Positions 1-8,686 are shown, counted from the stretch's first letter. The stretch is DNA of 10,394 bases from JBBRUG01 sp038247995 (GCA_038247995.1 JBBRUG010000210.1:1-10394); one strand, 5' to 3'. Notes: generated by a model not told the origin, from the sequence alone. Numbers and translations: made by a program.

Positions 1-1
1 C

Positions 2-3000
2 TGTCTGGAGCGCTCGGCCTTCCAGGAAGGCGAGCGTCTCGTCCAGCACGGCTGCGTCGCCCGTAGCCGCCACGTAGTGCTGGGCGACATACGGCAACCA
101 GAGATAGTCGTCGGAGAAGGCGGTGCGAATGCCGCGCCCGGTGGGCGGGTGCCACCAGTGTTGTACATCGCCCTCGACGAACTGGCGCGCCGCAGCGCGC
201 AGGATCTGTGCGCGGGCAACGTCGGGGGCGGCGTGCGCGAGCGCCATGACGTCTTGAAGCTGGTCGCGGAAGCCGTACGCCCCGCCCGACTGATAGAAGG
301 CCGAGCGCGCCCACACCCGGCAAACGAGGGTCTGGTACAGCAGCCAGCCGTTCAGGAGTACGTCGAGGGCCGGGTCGGGGGTTTGCACCTGGGCCGCCCC
401 TAAGCGCGCATGCCAGCGTTCGACTGCCGCCGTATGGGCCCGCGCCGCCGCGCCGGGAGTACGGTAGCGCGCCACCAGCATGCGGGCCGCGGTGGCGTCG
501 GCGCCCTGGCCGAGGAGGAAGACGACTTCGTGCTCGGCGCCGGGCGCCAACTCCACTGCGCAGCGGATGGCACCGCAGGGATCGTGCGCAACCCCGGCGC
601 GGTCGGAGAGCTTGCGGGCGGCCATACCCGCAGGCCGCTCAAGGCTGCCGTTCCGCCCGATGAACTCGGTGCGGTCGCCAGTGTAGCTTAGCTGCGGCTC
701 GCTGGTAGCGAGGAAGGCCACGCGCTTACCGAACTCGGCGTTGTAGGTGTTGCGCGCCAACAGGATGGCGGCTTCATCGTCGAACGTGGTCACGGTGTAG
801 GGCGCCATCTGGGCGCGGAAGACGCCAAGCACCCATTCGACATACAGCGTCGCCGTGAGTTGTACCGGCGTGTCGCCGTGGTTGCGCAGGCGCAGGCGGA
901 ATAGTTTCACCGGGTCGTCGGTGGGTACCGAGAGCGTCAGGACGCTTTCAATGTCGCCCCGGCGGCGCTCGAACACGCTGTAGCCGAAGCCGTGGCGCAC
1001 GCGCACATGGCCGTCGCCGGCGGGCAATGGCGTCGGCGACCAGATCGCACCGCTGGCTTCATCGCGCAAATACAACGCCTCGCCCACCGGGTCGCGCACC
1101 GGGTCGTTCGACCAGGGCGTGAGCCGATTCTCGCGGCTATTTTCCGCCCAGGTGTAGCCGCCGCCGGACTCGGTGACGATAAAACCAAAATGCTCATTGG
1201 CCACGACATTCGTCCAGGGCGCAGGGGTGGGCCGCTGGGGCGTGTGATTGATCACATACTCGCGCCCGTCGGGGGTGAAGCCGCCATAGGGTGACGGCAA
1301 GATCAATTCGATTGGCGCGAGCGGCGCATCGGGCACGTTGGAGAGCACGGGCTCGGCGGGCGCCTGACCCACGTCGGGCTCGCGGCGGCGCAGGTGCTGA
1401 GCCAGATTGCCTCGGCGCGTGGCGAGCAAGGCGCAGGCCACGGTTTCGAGCAGCACCTGATCGACTTCAGAAACCATGTCGCCGCGGAGCACGAAGATCC
1501 CGCCGCGCTGGTTCAGCAATGCGCCGGCCCGACTGCTGCGCACCAGGCTCAGTAGTTGATCCTGGCGCCCTTGCGCGTAGCCGCCGCTATCCTCATTGAG
1601 AATGACCAGGTCGATCGTCAGGCGCTTCAGTCGCCAGTACTCGTGCGCACGCAGCAGTTCACCCACCAGCGTCAAGTCGTCGTTTACGCCGACGCGCACC
1701 AGCATCAGTGGGAAGTCGCCGGAGATCCCATAGGCCCAGAGGCCGGGCTGGCCCTTCGTATTGGCGATCACCGTCGCGGGTTGGGCGCGCCGCCGCACAT
1801 CGAGGTAGAGCGCAGCGCTGGCGAGGCGCTGGAAGCGGTGGGCCTGATCGGCGTCGATAGCCAGATCGTGCAGTTCCACCTGGCTTTGCGTCCAGGCCAG
1901 TTCGAAGGCGCGCGCCGCAGCGGCGGGGTCGTGTAGGCGGTCGGCCAGGGCCAGCGCCTCATCACGGCTGGTGGCCACGCCCGTGATGAAGATAATCTGC
2001 GCGCTGGCGCCCGGAGCGATGCGTACGCGGCGGCGCAGGCTTAGCGCTGGATCTAGCACAGCGCCGGTATGGCCGCCGAGTGGTTCGTAGAGCGCCTGCG
2101 GGTTGCTCAGGTTTCGCCCGCGGCCCACGAAGGCGGCGCGGTCGCTTTCGTGCTGGATTGTGCCGACCGCATGGCCATGCACCGTCATACTATGCACGGC
2201 CCAGGGGCGCGCCCCGCCGGGGGCGCGTGGCCGGCGTGATGCCAGCAGGGCGTCGTGGGCGGGTGCAAACTCGGTTTCGATGAAGAGGTTGGCAAAGGCG
2301 GGGTGGGCTTCATCGGCGTTTGGCGTGGCCAGCACAACCTCGCTATAGCTGGTGAGCTCGAGTTCGCGCGGCGCGGCGGTAAGGTTCGTGAGTGTCACCC
2401 GGCGCAGTTCGGCGTGCTCTTCGGGTGAGACGACGACTTCCATGCGGGTATCGATACCGGCCATGCGTTGACGGAACTCGGCCCGATCAAGGCTGAACGT
2501 GACCTGATAACTCTGGGGGCGGTGGCGCGTCGGCTGATAGCCGGTCGACCAGACAGCGCGGCTGCGCGTGTCGCGGACATAAATGAAGCTGCCCCAGTTG
2601 TCGCGGGTGACATCGGAACGCCACCTGGTGACAGCCAGATCCTCGAAGGAACTGCCGCCGCCGCCGGCGGTGGTGAGCATCACACTGTAGTGCCCGTTCG
2701 AGAGCAGGTGGGTGTACGGCACAGCGGTGAAGGGCGAGTTGAATTGGCGCGGCAGGGGCGGCGCGGCAAAGGCGACCTGCGCCGTACGGGCGGCCTCGCG
2801 CACGGTTTGCGTTGGGCGGCTCTGCGGCACGCGCTCCTGCAGCAACGGCTCAGCCGACTGCACAAGCGGCTCGGCGTGGAAGCGCTGCTGCATCACGTTG
2901 GCGTGCAAGGTATTGGTCAGGGCGAGCAGACTCATGCCCTGGTGGTGGGCCATGAACGAGCGCACAATCGCCCGCTGCTGGCCGGGCGGGACGCGGCTCG

Positions 3001-6000
3001 GTGTGTAATCGGCGGCCTCGTAGAGCCCGTAGGCACCGAGCATGCCGTCGGCGATCAGCGCCCGCAAATTGGCAATCGCTGCATCGGGGCGCACCGCCAG
3101 GGCGAGCATGGTGGCGTAGGGCGTGATGACCAGATCGTCGTCGAGGCCACTCTTCAGCCCCAGGCCCGGCACGCCAAAGGCATGGTACTGATAGTTCATC
3201 GCCAGGTCGCGGGCGCTGTAGGCCGACTCGGAGATGCCCCAGGGCACGTCGCGTTCTTTGCCGTAGGCGATCTGTTGCACAACAGCCGCAGTATAGGTCG
3301 TATCGAGCAGGGTTTCGGGGTAGCGGCGCATGAGCAGCAGTGGCATCAGATACTCGAACATGGTGCCGCTCCACGAGCGCAGCGCCGCGCCCATGCCTAC
3401 GGCGGTGAGGCTGCGCCCCAGGCGAAACCAGTGCTCCTGCGGCGCCTGATCAAGCGCGATCGCCAGGTAACTGCCCAGCCGCGACTCCGAGGCCAGCAGA
3501 TCGTAGTAGGCGTTATCGCGGCGGGCCTCAGCTACGTTGTAGCCGATCACGAACAAGTGGCGCTGATCGTCGTAGAGGAATGTGAAATCCATCGCCGCGA
3601 CCTGTTCGGCACAGGCACGCGCAATCCGCTCGTGCCGCGCAACCAGCTCGGCTGCGTCGGGGAGCTCGTCCTCGGCGAGTTCGCCCAGGGTCGGTGGTCG
3701 CTGGTGGCGCCAGGCGGCGGGGATGAGTACATCGATATCTTCCAGAAAGCTTTCGGCCTGCCGGCCAAGGCGCGTCGCCCATATGGCAGCCGGAGCGGGC
3801 AGTGGCGTATGCGCGATCCAGGTTACAACTTGATCCAGTAATTCACGGTATCCGCCCACTGTCGCCGGCACAGCACGCAGCATTTCGGCCAGGGCCGTAA
3901 CCGCCTTCCGCACCACTGGCGCCTCATCGAGTTCGCCTGCGAGCAGCGCAAGCGTATCCTCCAGCCCGGCGAGGGTTTGGGGGCCGATCAGCGGCGTGGC
4001 GCTCAGCGCAAGATAGCCCTGGCGGAGCGTAAGCAGGGCGCCGGCAAGGTTGCCGCTGTCTACCGTGGAAACATAGGCCGGTGGCAGGGGCTGGAGCGTT
4101 TGGGTATCGTACCAATTCAGCAGGTGCCCGCGGTAGCGCGCCATGCGTTCAAGGGTTGTGATCACCCGCTCGGTGCGGGCGGTAAGTTCCAGCACGCCGA
4201 TATAGCCGAAGTCGTGGGCGGCCAGATCGGCGAGCAGTTGGAGGCCGATATTTGTGGGCGAGGTGCGGTCGGCGATGACGGGCCGCGGCGTCTCTTGGAA
4301 ATTGTCGGGGGCCAGGAAGTTCGCCTCGGCGCGCACGAAGCGCTCGAAATAGGCCCAGGTGCCGCGGGCGAGCTGGCGGAGCAACTGCCGATCCGCGTCG
4401 CTCAGCGGGCGCGGCGGATGAATGTGAGGCTGATCCAGCCATGCGGCAAGCGCCGGCGCGGCGAGCCAGTCGGCGAGTACTGGCAGCGCCGACAGAAGGC
4501 CGTCGCGGCGCTGACCGGGCAGGGCCGCAGTGGCTGCACTCGCGAGCAGCAGGGGTGTGCTACGGCGCAGCATCGGCGTGTGCGAGCGTTGCAGCCTTCC
4601 CTGCGATTGCGCTGCCGTCTCCCATTCAAGCAGGTTGCGCTGCGTGATCAGCGTGCGCGTCAGGGTGCGGATGATCGCATCGATGTTCAGCACAGCCTGA
4701 TCAGGCAGGAACGCCGTATTCAAGATCAAGCGTTGCGCGCTCAGTTGCAGCTCGCGCAGGCGTGCGCGTAGCCCGATCAGGTTGGTTGGATCCAGGGCGG
4801 CGGCCTGCACGGCAGCGCCGAGGTCGAAGGCCAGCGGTGCAGCCAGATGAGCCAGAGCCAGGCCTGTCCACACCGGCGGGCGGCCCGGCAGCCAGCGCCA
4901 ACCGGCGACCAGCAGCGCCACGGTGGCGAGTGGGGTGAGGCTGCGGCGCAGGTTGTCGAAGATCTTGTAGCGGGCGATGGCCGGCAGTACGTTCGGCTGC
5001 TTACCCGTAGCCGACGGAGTTTGCGGCAGGAGCCACGCCGCGATTTGCCAATCGCCGCGCACCCAGCGATGCTGGCGGGCCGCCCATGCGGCGTAGGTGG
5101 TGGGGTAGCTGTCCACAACCTCCACATCGGCGAGTAAGCCGGTGCGGGCGTAAAGGCCCTCGATCAGATCGTGGCTGAGCAGCGCATTCTCTGGGAACCG
5201 GCCCGCGATCGCCGTCCGGAGCGCCACCGGATCGTAGATCCCTTTGCCGGCGAAGATGCCCTCGCCAAACAGATCCATATACGCATCCGAGACAGCGGTG
5301 GTATAGGGGTCGATCCCGACGTTGCCGGCAAACAGGTGGGCGAAGCGGCTGGACGTCGCGCTCGGCAGGTCGATACTGACCCGCGGCTGCAGGATGCCGT
5401 AGCCCTCGCTCACGCGCCCGGTTTGCGGGTCGAGTTGAGCCTGGTTGAGCGGGTGGGCCAGCGTGCCGATCAGCGCCTGCCCGACATCGCGGGGCAGTTG
5501 CGTATCGGCGTCGAGGGTGATCACATAGCGCACCCGCTCCAGCAGGCGCGTATCGCCGACCATCGCCGCATATGACGTGCCCTCCTCGCCGGCCAGCAGC
5601 GCGTTAAACTCTTCGAGTTTGCCCCGCTTGCGCTCCCAACCCATCCAGCAGCCTTGCTGTTCGTTCCAGATCCGGCGGCGGTGCAAGAGCAGGAACCGAT
5701 CCGGCCCGTGGCGCTCGGCGAGTTGGCGCAGACGCTCCGCAGCAGCTTCGAGGAGCGATGCGTCTTCGGGCATGTGCTCTTCGGGCGCGTCGGCGAAATC
5801 GGTGAGCAGGGCGAAGTGCAGGTGCGGATCCTGATTGGCCAGCGCGATTACCTCAAGGCCGTCGAGTTGGCGGCTCACGCTATCGGGGGTGAGCAGCAAC
5901 GTCGGCACAACGACGATCGTCGTTAACTCGGCGGGGATGCCGGTGCTGAGGTCGAGGCGCGGCAACACGCGCGGCAACAAAAGCCGCGTGATCCCGCGAT

Positions 6001-7477
6001 TGACCAATTCGCCGGCGAGGGCGCTGACCGGTATGAGCGCGAGGGCGGCCCCAAAGCTCCACCCCCGCTCAACAGGCGTCGCAGGCCGCTTTGCAAGCCG
6101 CATCCCGACGGCGAGGGTTGCCGCTGTGGCTCCGCCGATCGCCCCCAAATAGAGCGCCGTCGGATGGGCAAGGGCAGCCCGTCGAACCCGATCCACCGGC
6201 GTTGGGCGATACCGCACATAAGCCTCGAACGCTGCCGCACCGTTGTCGATCAAGTAGTAGCCGATATGGCGGAGGCGGGCGGTATCACTGGGGGCGTGCC
6301 CAGCGTAAGCAACCAGGCGTCGGGCAACTTCATCCTCGCTGAGCTTCGCGCCGCGCGCCAGTTCCTCAACGGCATGGCGGTAGCGATCCCGGGTGGCGAA
6401 GGTGCTGCGCCCATAGGCGCCTGCCGGATCGCGGCGGAGTACTTGCTCAACCAGGCTGACCTGCTCGAACCAATCGGGCCAGTCGATCGCGCTGAGCGCG
6501 CGCATGCTGCCGATCGTATTGCCTACGGCTACCTGATTGGTGGCCTGACGCTGATGCTCTTCGTGGATGAGCGATTCGATCGTCGCGTGCGGAGTGAGCG
6601 GCTGGTTCTCGATCCAACTGACAATCCGTCCGATATCGTGTTCGCCTTCGTGGGCGCGCAGGCGGCGCAAGAGTTGCGCGGCCATGGTTACCGGCAGCAA
6701 CGGGTAGCGCGCTGTGAGTTCATGGAGCACCTGTTGCTCATTGACATCGATACTCCCATCGCCGAGCAGGCGTTCAGCCCAGGTGTCGGCCGCCTGGCGT
6801 AGTTGGCGCGACTGAAGCATTAAACCCGCCAACCGGCTCAAATTCTGCACCAGGGCCATGCGGAGCATAATCGCCACGGCCCACAACTCGCCCATCCGCA
6901 GTGGCGTCACCGACTGGTAGGCGATCAAAAAGCGCAACAGCGTCTCCGCATCGATGCGGCCATCGGTGTGGGTCGTGAGTTCGCGCGCAAGCGCATACAC
7001 CCGCGGGAGCTTCACAAAAGGGCCGTGGCGTAACTTGGGTAGTTCCTGGTAGTAGCTGCGCGGCAAGTCGTGACGGATGGCGCGAATCTGCTCAACCACG
7101 ACGTGGAAGTTGTCGATCAGCCACTCGCCCGCCGGGCTTACCGGTACGCGCTGATGCACATCCCCACTGAGCGCTTGATACGCGGCGGTGATCTTCCGTT
7201 CGTCCTGGGTTAAGGCCCCGCGCAGCGAGCCGCCGGCACGCGGCACTACAATGGCATCCTGGTGCTCGGCGGCAAGCCGACGCGCGTGCGCTTCGAGTTG
7301 GTCGATACTGAAGAGTTCGCTGCGCAAAGGCGCTTCGCGAGAATCGTCGGGTGCGCTATGCCTGGGCCGTGCGCGGGTGCGGTCGACGAGGGCGCGAACA
7401 CTGTCGACGAGCGTTGTGCGATTGATAGTGAACGGCTTGGCTGCCCCAGCGTTCGGTTTATTCTTGCCGTTGTTCAC
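2..7477 (-). CDS. ndvB: Cyclic beta-1,2-glucan synthase (NdvB/ChvB type), C-terminus beyond the window
   Basis: This is a membrane enzyme that, by family knowledge, builds beta-1,2-glucan from UDP-glucose, trims it by phosphorolysis and cyclises it. The frame is open for 2492 codons, and motifs checked along its length all stay in frame. Seen in order: an NdvB-type N-terminal region (IDNFHVVVEQIRAIRHDLP at 121-139); hydrophobic segments near 442-459 and 475-495; a GT-A glucosyltransferase with DAD (656-658), SHDLIEG (768-774) and QHRW (802-805, the QxxRW motif of processive synthases); hydrophobic segments near 842-861 and 867-887; the glycoamylase-like central domain with RTSPTN (1071-1076), NWYDT (1121-1125), STVDSGNLAG (1137-1146), GISES (1414-1418) and HHQGMS (1511-1516); a first GH94-type sandwich from about 1595; a second from about 2093; and the GH94 barrel start with RDQLQD (2404-2409) and HWWHPPTGRG (2440-2449). 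Family members are about 2800 aa, so roughly 300-400 residues, including the phosphorylase catalytic acid, lie off the left edge. The GTG start is forced by an in-frame TGA 13 codons upstream. It overlaps the upstream stop as GTGA, with GGAG nine bases ahead, so translation is probably coupled. Confidence in the family is very high; the exact product is inferred. Confidence 0.95.
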   Translation of the reverse strand, partial: MNNGKNKPNAGAAKPFTINRTTLVDSVRALVDRTRARPRHSAPDDSREAPLRSELFSIDQLEAHARRLAAEHQDAIVVPRAGGSLRGALTQDERKITAAYQALSGDVHQRVPVSPAGEWLIDNFHVVVEQIRAIRHDLPRSYYQELPKLRHGPFVKLPRVYALARELTTHTDGRIDAETLLRFLIAYQSVTPLRMGELWAVAIMLRMALVQNLSRLAGLMLQSRQLRQAADTWAERLLGDGSIDVNEQQVLHELTARYPLLPVTMAAQLLRRLRAHEGEHDIGRIVSWIENQPLTPHATIESLIHEEHQRQATNQVAVGNTIGSMRALSAIDWPDWFEQVSLVEQVLRRDPAGAYGRSTFATRDRYRHAVEELARGAKLSEDEVARRLVAYAGHAPSDTARLRHIGYYLIDNGAAAFEAYVRYRPTPVDRVRRAALAHPTALYLGAIGGATAATLAVGMRLAKRPATPVERGWSFGAALALIPVSALAGELVNRGITRLLLPRVLPRLDLSTGIPAELTTIVVVPTLLLTPDSVSRQLDGLEVIALANQDPHLHFALLTDFADAPEEHMPEDASLLEAAAERLRQLAERHGPDRFLLLHRRRIWNEQQGCWMGWERKRGKLEEFNALLAGEEGTSYAAMVGDTRLLERVRYVITLDADTQLPRDVGQALIGTLAHPLNQAQLDPQTGRVSEGYGILQPRVSIDLPSATSSRFAHLFAGNVGIDPYTTAVSDAYMDLFGEGIFAGKGIYDPVALRTAIAGRFPENALLSHDLIEGLYARTGLLADVEVVDSYPTTYAAWAARQHRWVRGDWQIAAWLLPQTPSATGKQPNVLPAIARYKIFDNLRRSLTPLATVALLVAGWRWLPGRPPVWTGLALAHLAAPLAFDLGAAVQAAALDPTNLIGLRARLRELQLSAQRLILNTAFLPDQAVLNIDAIIRTLTRTLITQRNLLEWETAAQSQGRLQRSHTPMLRRSTPLLLASAATAALPGQRRDGLLSALPVLADWLAAPALAAWLDQPHIHPPRPLSDADRQLLRQLARGTWAYFERFVRAEANFLAPDNFQETPRPVIADRTSPTNIGLQLLADLAAHDFGYIGVLELTARTERVITTLERMARYRGHLLNWYDTQTLQPLPPAYVSTVDSGNLAGALLTLRQGYLALSATPLIGPQTLAGLEDTLALLAGELDEAPVVRKAVTALAEMLRAVPATVGGYRELLDQVVTWIAHTPLPAPAAIWATRLGRQAESFLEDIDVLIPAAWRHQRPPTLGELAEDELPDAAELVARHERIARACAEQVAAMDFTFLYDDQRHLFVIGYNVAEARRDNAYYDLLASESRLGSYLAIALDQAPQEHWFRLGRSLTAVGMGAALRSWSGTMFEYLMPLLLMRRYPETLLDTTYTAAVVQQIAYGKERDVPWGISESAYSARDLAMNYQYHAFGVPGLGLKSGLDDDLVITPYATMLALAVRPDAAIANLRALIADGMLGAYGLYEAADYTPSRVPPGQQRAIVRSFMAHHQGMSLLALTNTLHANVMQQRFHAEPLVQSAEPLLQERVPQSRPTQTVREAARTAQVAFAAPPLPRQFNSPFTAVPYTHLLSNGHYSVMLTTAGGGGSSFEDLAVTRWRSDVTRDNWGSFIYVRDTRSRAVWSTGYQPTRHRPQSYQVTFSLDRAEFRQRMAGIDTRMEVVVSPEEHAELRRVTLTNLTAAPRELELTSYSEVVLATPNADEAHPAFANLFIETEFAPAHDALLASRRPRAPGGARPWAVHSMTVHGHAVGTIQHESDRAAFVGRGRNLSNPQALYEPLGGHTGAVLDPALSLRRRVRIAPGASAQIIFITGVATSRDEALALADRLHDPAAAARAFELAWTQSQVELHDLAIDADQAHRFQRLASAALYLDVRRRAQPATVIANTKGQPGLWAYGISGDFPLMLVRVGVNDDLTLVGELLRAHEYWRLKRLTIDLVILNEDSGGYAQGRQDQLLSLVRSSRAGALLNQRGGIFVLRGDMVSEVDQVLLETVACALLATRRGNLAQHLRRREPDVGQAPAEPVLSNVPDAPLAPIELILPSPYGGFTPDGREYVINHTPQRPTPAPWTNVVANEHFGFIVTESGGGYTWAENSRENRLTPWSNDPVRDPVGEALYLRDEASGAIWSPTPLPAGDGHVRVRHGFGYSVFERRRGDIESVLTLSVPTDDPVKLFRLRLRNHGDTPVQLTATLYVEWVLGVFRAQMAPYTVTTFDDEAAILLARNTYNAEFGKRVAFLATSEPQLSYTGDRTEFIGRNGSLERPAGMAARKLSDRAGVAHDPCGAIRCAVELAPGAEHEVVFLLGQGADATAARMLVARYRTPGAAARAHTAAVERWHARLGAAQVQTPDPALDVLLNGWLLYQTLVCRVWARSAFYQSGGAYGFRDQLQDVMALAHAAPDVARAQILRAAARQFVEGDVQHWWHPPTGRGIRTAFSDDYLWLPYVAQHYVAATGDAAVLDETLAFLEGRALQT

Positions 7478-7887
7478 GATCCGACACTCCGACCGCGCAG
7501 GACTGTACTTCGATCATGTGCGGTGCTGCGGTCGTGGGTGAGCGTTGGCAGGTTCTGGATATCGCTTGGGCCAAGGTCGATGAGTTGGACACAAAAATTC
7601 CGCCCGGTATGCGCCAATTCGGCGGCGAATTCAAGCTCGTCACGCAGGATGCGCACGATCTCGTCCTGATCGAGGCCGCCGGTGCGGGCCTGTGCCATCA
7701 GGATGCCGAGGTTGGTTTCAAGGTCTTCGGCAGTGATTGTAAGCGGCGCGGGCGGGACGCTCAGGTCGTTATAAAACTGGCATACAGGGCAAGTGACGCC
7801 ACCCGCGCCCTCAGGTATCGCTTCGATCACAGTTCCGCAATTAACACATTGAACATTCATGGCTTGGCTCGATGACTGTTCGTTCAT
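7474..7887 (-). CDS. Small zinc-ribbon protein, first gene of the glucan synthase operon
   Basis: This is a 137-aa soluble protein that I do not recognise by name. An N-terminal four-cysteine zinc ribbon is clear: CVNC at residues 14-17 and CPVC at 33-36, spaced as in rubredoxin-like knuckles. A short proline-rich linker follows (about 44-48), then a mostly helical, acidic stretch (about 50-95). A polar C-terminal tail carries an imperfect tandem repeat, HDRSTAHDRSTV. There is no signal peptide or membrane segment, so it should be cytoplasmic. The start at 7887 is chosen because a perfect AGGAGG lies six bases ahead. A longer in-frame start 16 codons upstream and an internal Met at codon 10 lack such a site. 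Its TGA overlaps the GTG of the glucan synthase, which points to a linked function, perhaps as a regulator or accessory factor of that enzyme. This role is inference from position only. Confidence 0.8.
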   Translation of the reverse strand: MNEQSSSQAMNVQCVNCGTVIEAIPEGAGGVTCPVCQFYNDLSVPPAPLTITAEDLETNLGILMAQARTGGLDQDEIVRILRDELEFAAELAHTGRNFCVQLIDLGPSDIQNLPTLTHDRSTAHDRSTVLRGRSVGS

Positions 7888-7893
7888 TTTATA

Positions 7894-7899
7894 CCTCCT
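7894..7899 (-). promoter_or_regulatory. Perfect Shine-Dalgarno of the zinc-ribbon gene
   Basis: AGGAGG on the minus strand sits six bases before the ATG at 7887. It decides that start over the upstream and downstream in-frame Met codons and implies strong translation of the operon's first gene. Confidence 0.85.
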
Positions 7900-7937
7900 G
7901 CACACCATGCTATGGACCACGCTTTCGGCGGGCACCG

Positions 7938-7971
7938 TAGCTTATAAGCTATCGAGTGAGCTAAAACTCAC
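7938..7971 (-). promoter_or_regulatory. Candidate operon promoter with two dyads
   Basis: A perfect 14-bp palindrome, TAGCTTATAAGCTA, occupies 7938-7951. On the minus strand its centre contains TATAAG (7946-7941), a plausible -10 element that would place the transcript start about 45-50 bases before the zinc-ribbon ATG. No good -35 is seen at 16-18 bp. That position is instead overlapped by a second dyad, GTGAG-N6-CTCAC (7956-7971). Two dyads over the core promoter suggest an operator, but no regulator can be named. Confidence 0.4.
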
Positions 7972-8284
7972 CCGTAGGGATCGCGCGTATTGCGGTCGAC
8001 GAAACTTCGCAAGACCTGCAAGATGCGGCCAATCGGCGCTTGCGTACGCCGGAATTGGTTCAGATCGCATCTGTTAGGCCTGTAGGTCTGTTTCGCGCTA
8101 GAGCATCTTTTCAGGGCGGCTCTAATTCCTATAGGGGACAAGCAAGAAGTGTACCAATGTATCGAGGCTGGATCAGAGTGTTAGCGTACGTCTGTGTAGG
8201 GGGCGCCACAATCAGGGCGAATTGAATGCAGAAGGGGAATGCGTTGTGCGGCCTGCCGCTGTCGCACCCTGAGGATCGCACAGC
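7972..8284. other. Intergenic stretch with no recognised gene
   Basis: About 310 bases lie between the operon promoter area and the terminator of the next minus-strand gene. No frame here has both a ribosome-binding site and protein-like composition. A minus-strand frame ending at 7968 stays open for about 70 codons, but it lacks a convincing start and is rich in AGA/AGG codons unlike the neighbouring genes. One weak inverted repeat (TAGAGC at 8099-8104, GCTCTA at 8119-8124) is present. I see no tRNA or known riboswitch. Confidence 0.6.
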
Positions 8285-8318
8285 AAAAACCACCGCCGGC
8301 ATACTGGCCCTGGGCGGT
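8285..8318 (-). terminator. Probable intrinsic terminator of the 83-aa gene
   Basis: Read on the minus strand, ACCGCC (8318-8313) pairs with GGCGGT (8297-8292). A short inner GGC/GCC stem forms within the loop, and the hairpin is followed after two bases by five Ts (8289-8285). It lies about 67 bases past the stop of the small minus-strand gene, as expected for its terminator. The 15-base loop makes it weaker than a classic hairpin. Confidence 0.55.
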
Positions 8319-8384
8319 TAAGGCAAACATCCAAGCGGTGTGGATGGGGATGGCCTGGTTATTGGGCCACGACCATTGCGAACC

Positions 8385-8636
8385 CTACCAGATCCGCCAC
8401 CAGGGACGATTGCCGCGCGTCGTGGAGCCGTTTGCGCGACCATTCGTTTGGCCCGGCATATCGACGGCAAGCTCCTGATACCGTTTGCGGGCCGCGAGCT
8501 CCTGGGCTTCCAGATCGGCTACTTCGGTTTCAGGCGCACCGGTTTTCCGCGCTACGACCAGTTCCTCCGCCAGATGTTCGCAATGCCGCGCCTGGGCCTC
8601 TAGAATGCGCGCACCAGCGATTTTGTTGCCTGCCAT
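8385..8636 (-). CDS. Small helical protein of unknown function
   Basis: This is an 83-aa protein that I do not recognise. It is supported by a GAGGAG Shine-Dalgarno six bases before the ATG, a protein-like charged composition and a plausible downstream terminator. Residues about 5-33 and 38-59 are rich in Ala, Glu, Leu, Arg and Gln, with heptad-like hydrophobic spacing. They are separated by a TGAPE turn, which suggests an antiparallel helical hairpin or short coiled coil. Residues 61-83 form a flexible Gly/Asn/Thr/Arg tail ending in an aromatic, basic cluster (NRPWWRIW) that could bind membrane, nucleic acid or a partner. There is no signal peptide or membrane helix. It appears to be a single-gene unit transcribed towards the glucan operon, but separated from it by about 500 bases and a terminator. 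Confidence that it is a gene is moderate to good; its function is unknown. Confidence 0.65.
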   Translation of the reverse strand: MAGNKIAGARILEAQARHCEHLAEELVVARKTGAPETEVADLEAQELAARKRYQELAVDMPGQTNGRANGSTTRGNRPWWRIW

Positions 8637-8642
8637 ATATAA

Positions 8643-8648
8643 CTCCTC
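8643..8648 (-). promoter_or_regulatory. Shine-Dalgarno of the 83-aa gene
   Basis: GAGGAG on the minus strand lies six bases before the ATG at 8636. It is the main evidence that this short frame is translated. Confidence 0.65.
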
Positions 8649-8668
8649 TGTCGTAGCGGGCGTCTACA

Positions 8669-8686
8669 GTTGGCATGCAGGCCAAC
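8669..8686. repeat. Perfect inverted repeat GTTGGC-N6-GCCAAC
   Basis: Six-base arms at 8669-8674 and 8681-8686 flank ATGCAG. It lies 33 bases upstream of the 83-aa gene start, where it could be an operator or a hairpin in the mRNA leader close to the ribosome-binding site. Confidence 0.6.

Noticed and set aside
2468..3841. A 457-codon plus-strand open frame
   Set aside because: It lies wholly antisense to the conserved central domain of the glucan synthase, whose motifs are intact. It has no ribosome-binding site and a shadow-type Arg/Gly/His composition, typical of long antisense frames in GC-rich DNA.
3977..4771. A 264-codon plus-strand open frame
   Set aside because: Antisense shadow of the same synthase gene; low-complexity Arg/Ala/Gln content and no recognisable domain.
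6164..6802. A 212-codon plus-strand open frame
   Set aside because: Antisense to the synthase N-terminal region, with no family resemblance and no ribosome-binding site.
7968..8180. A minus-strand frame open for about 70 codons, ending in a protein-like helical stretch
   Set aside because: The last 20 or so residues look plausible, but there is no convincing start and many AGA/AGG codons unlike the neighbours. It would also run into the operon promoter. Possibly an eroded gene end, but not supportable.
7859..8225. Short plus-strand frames upstream of and overlapping the operon start
   Set aside because: They overlap the well-supported zinc-ribbon start and promoter region, lack ribosome-binding sites and have no protein-like pattern.
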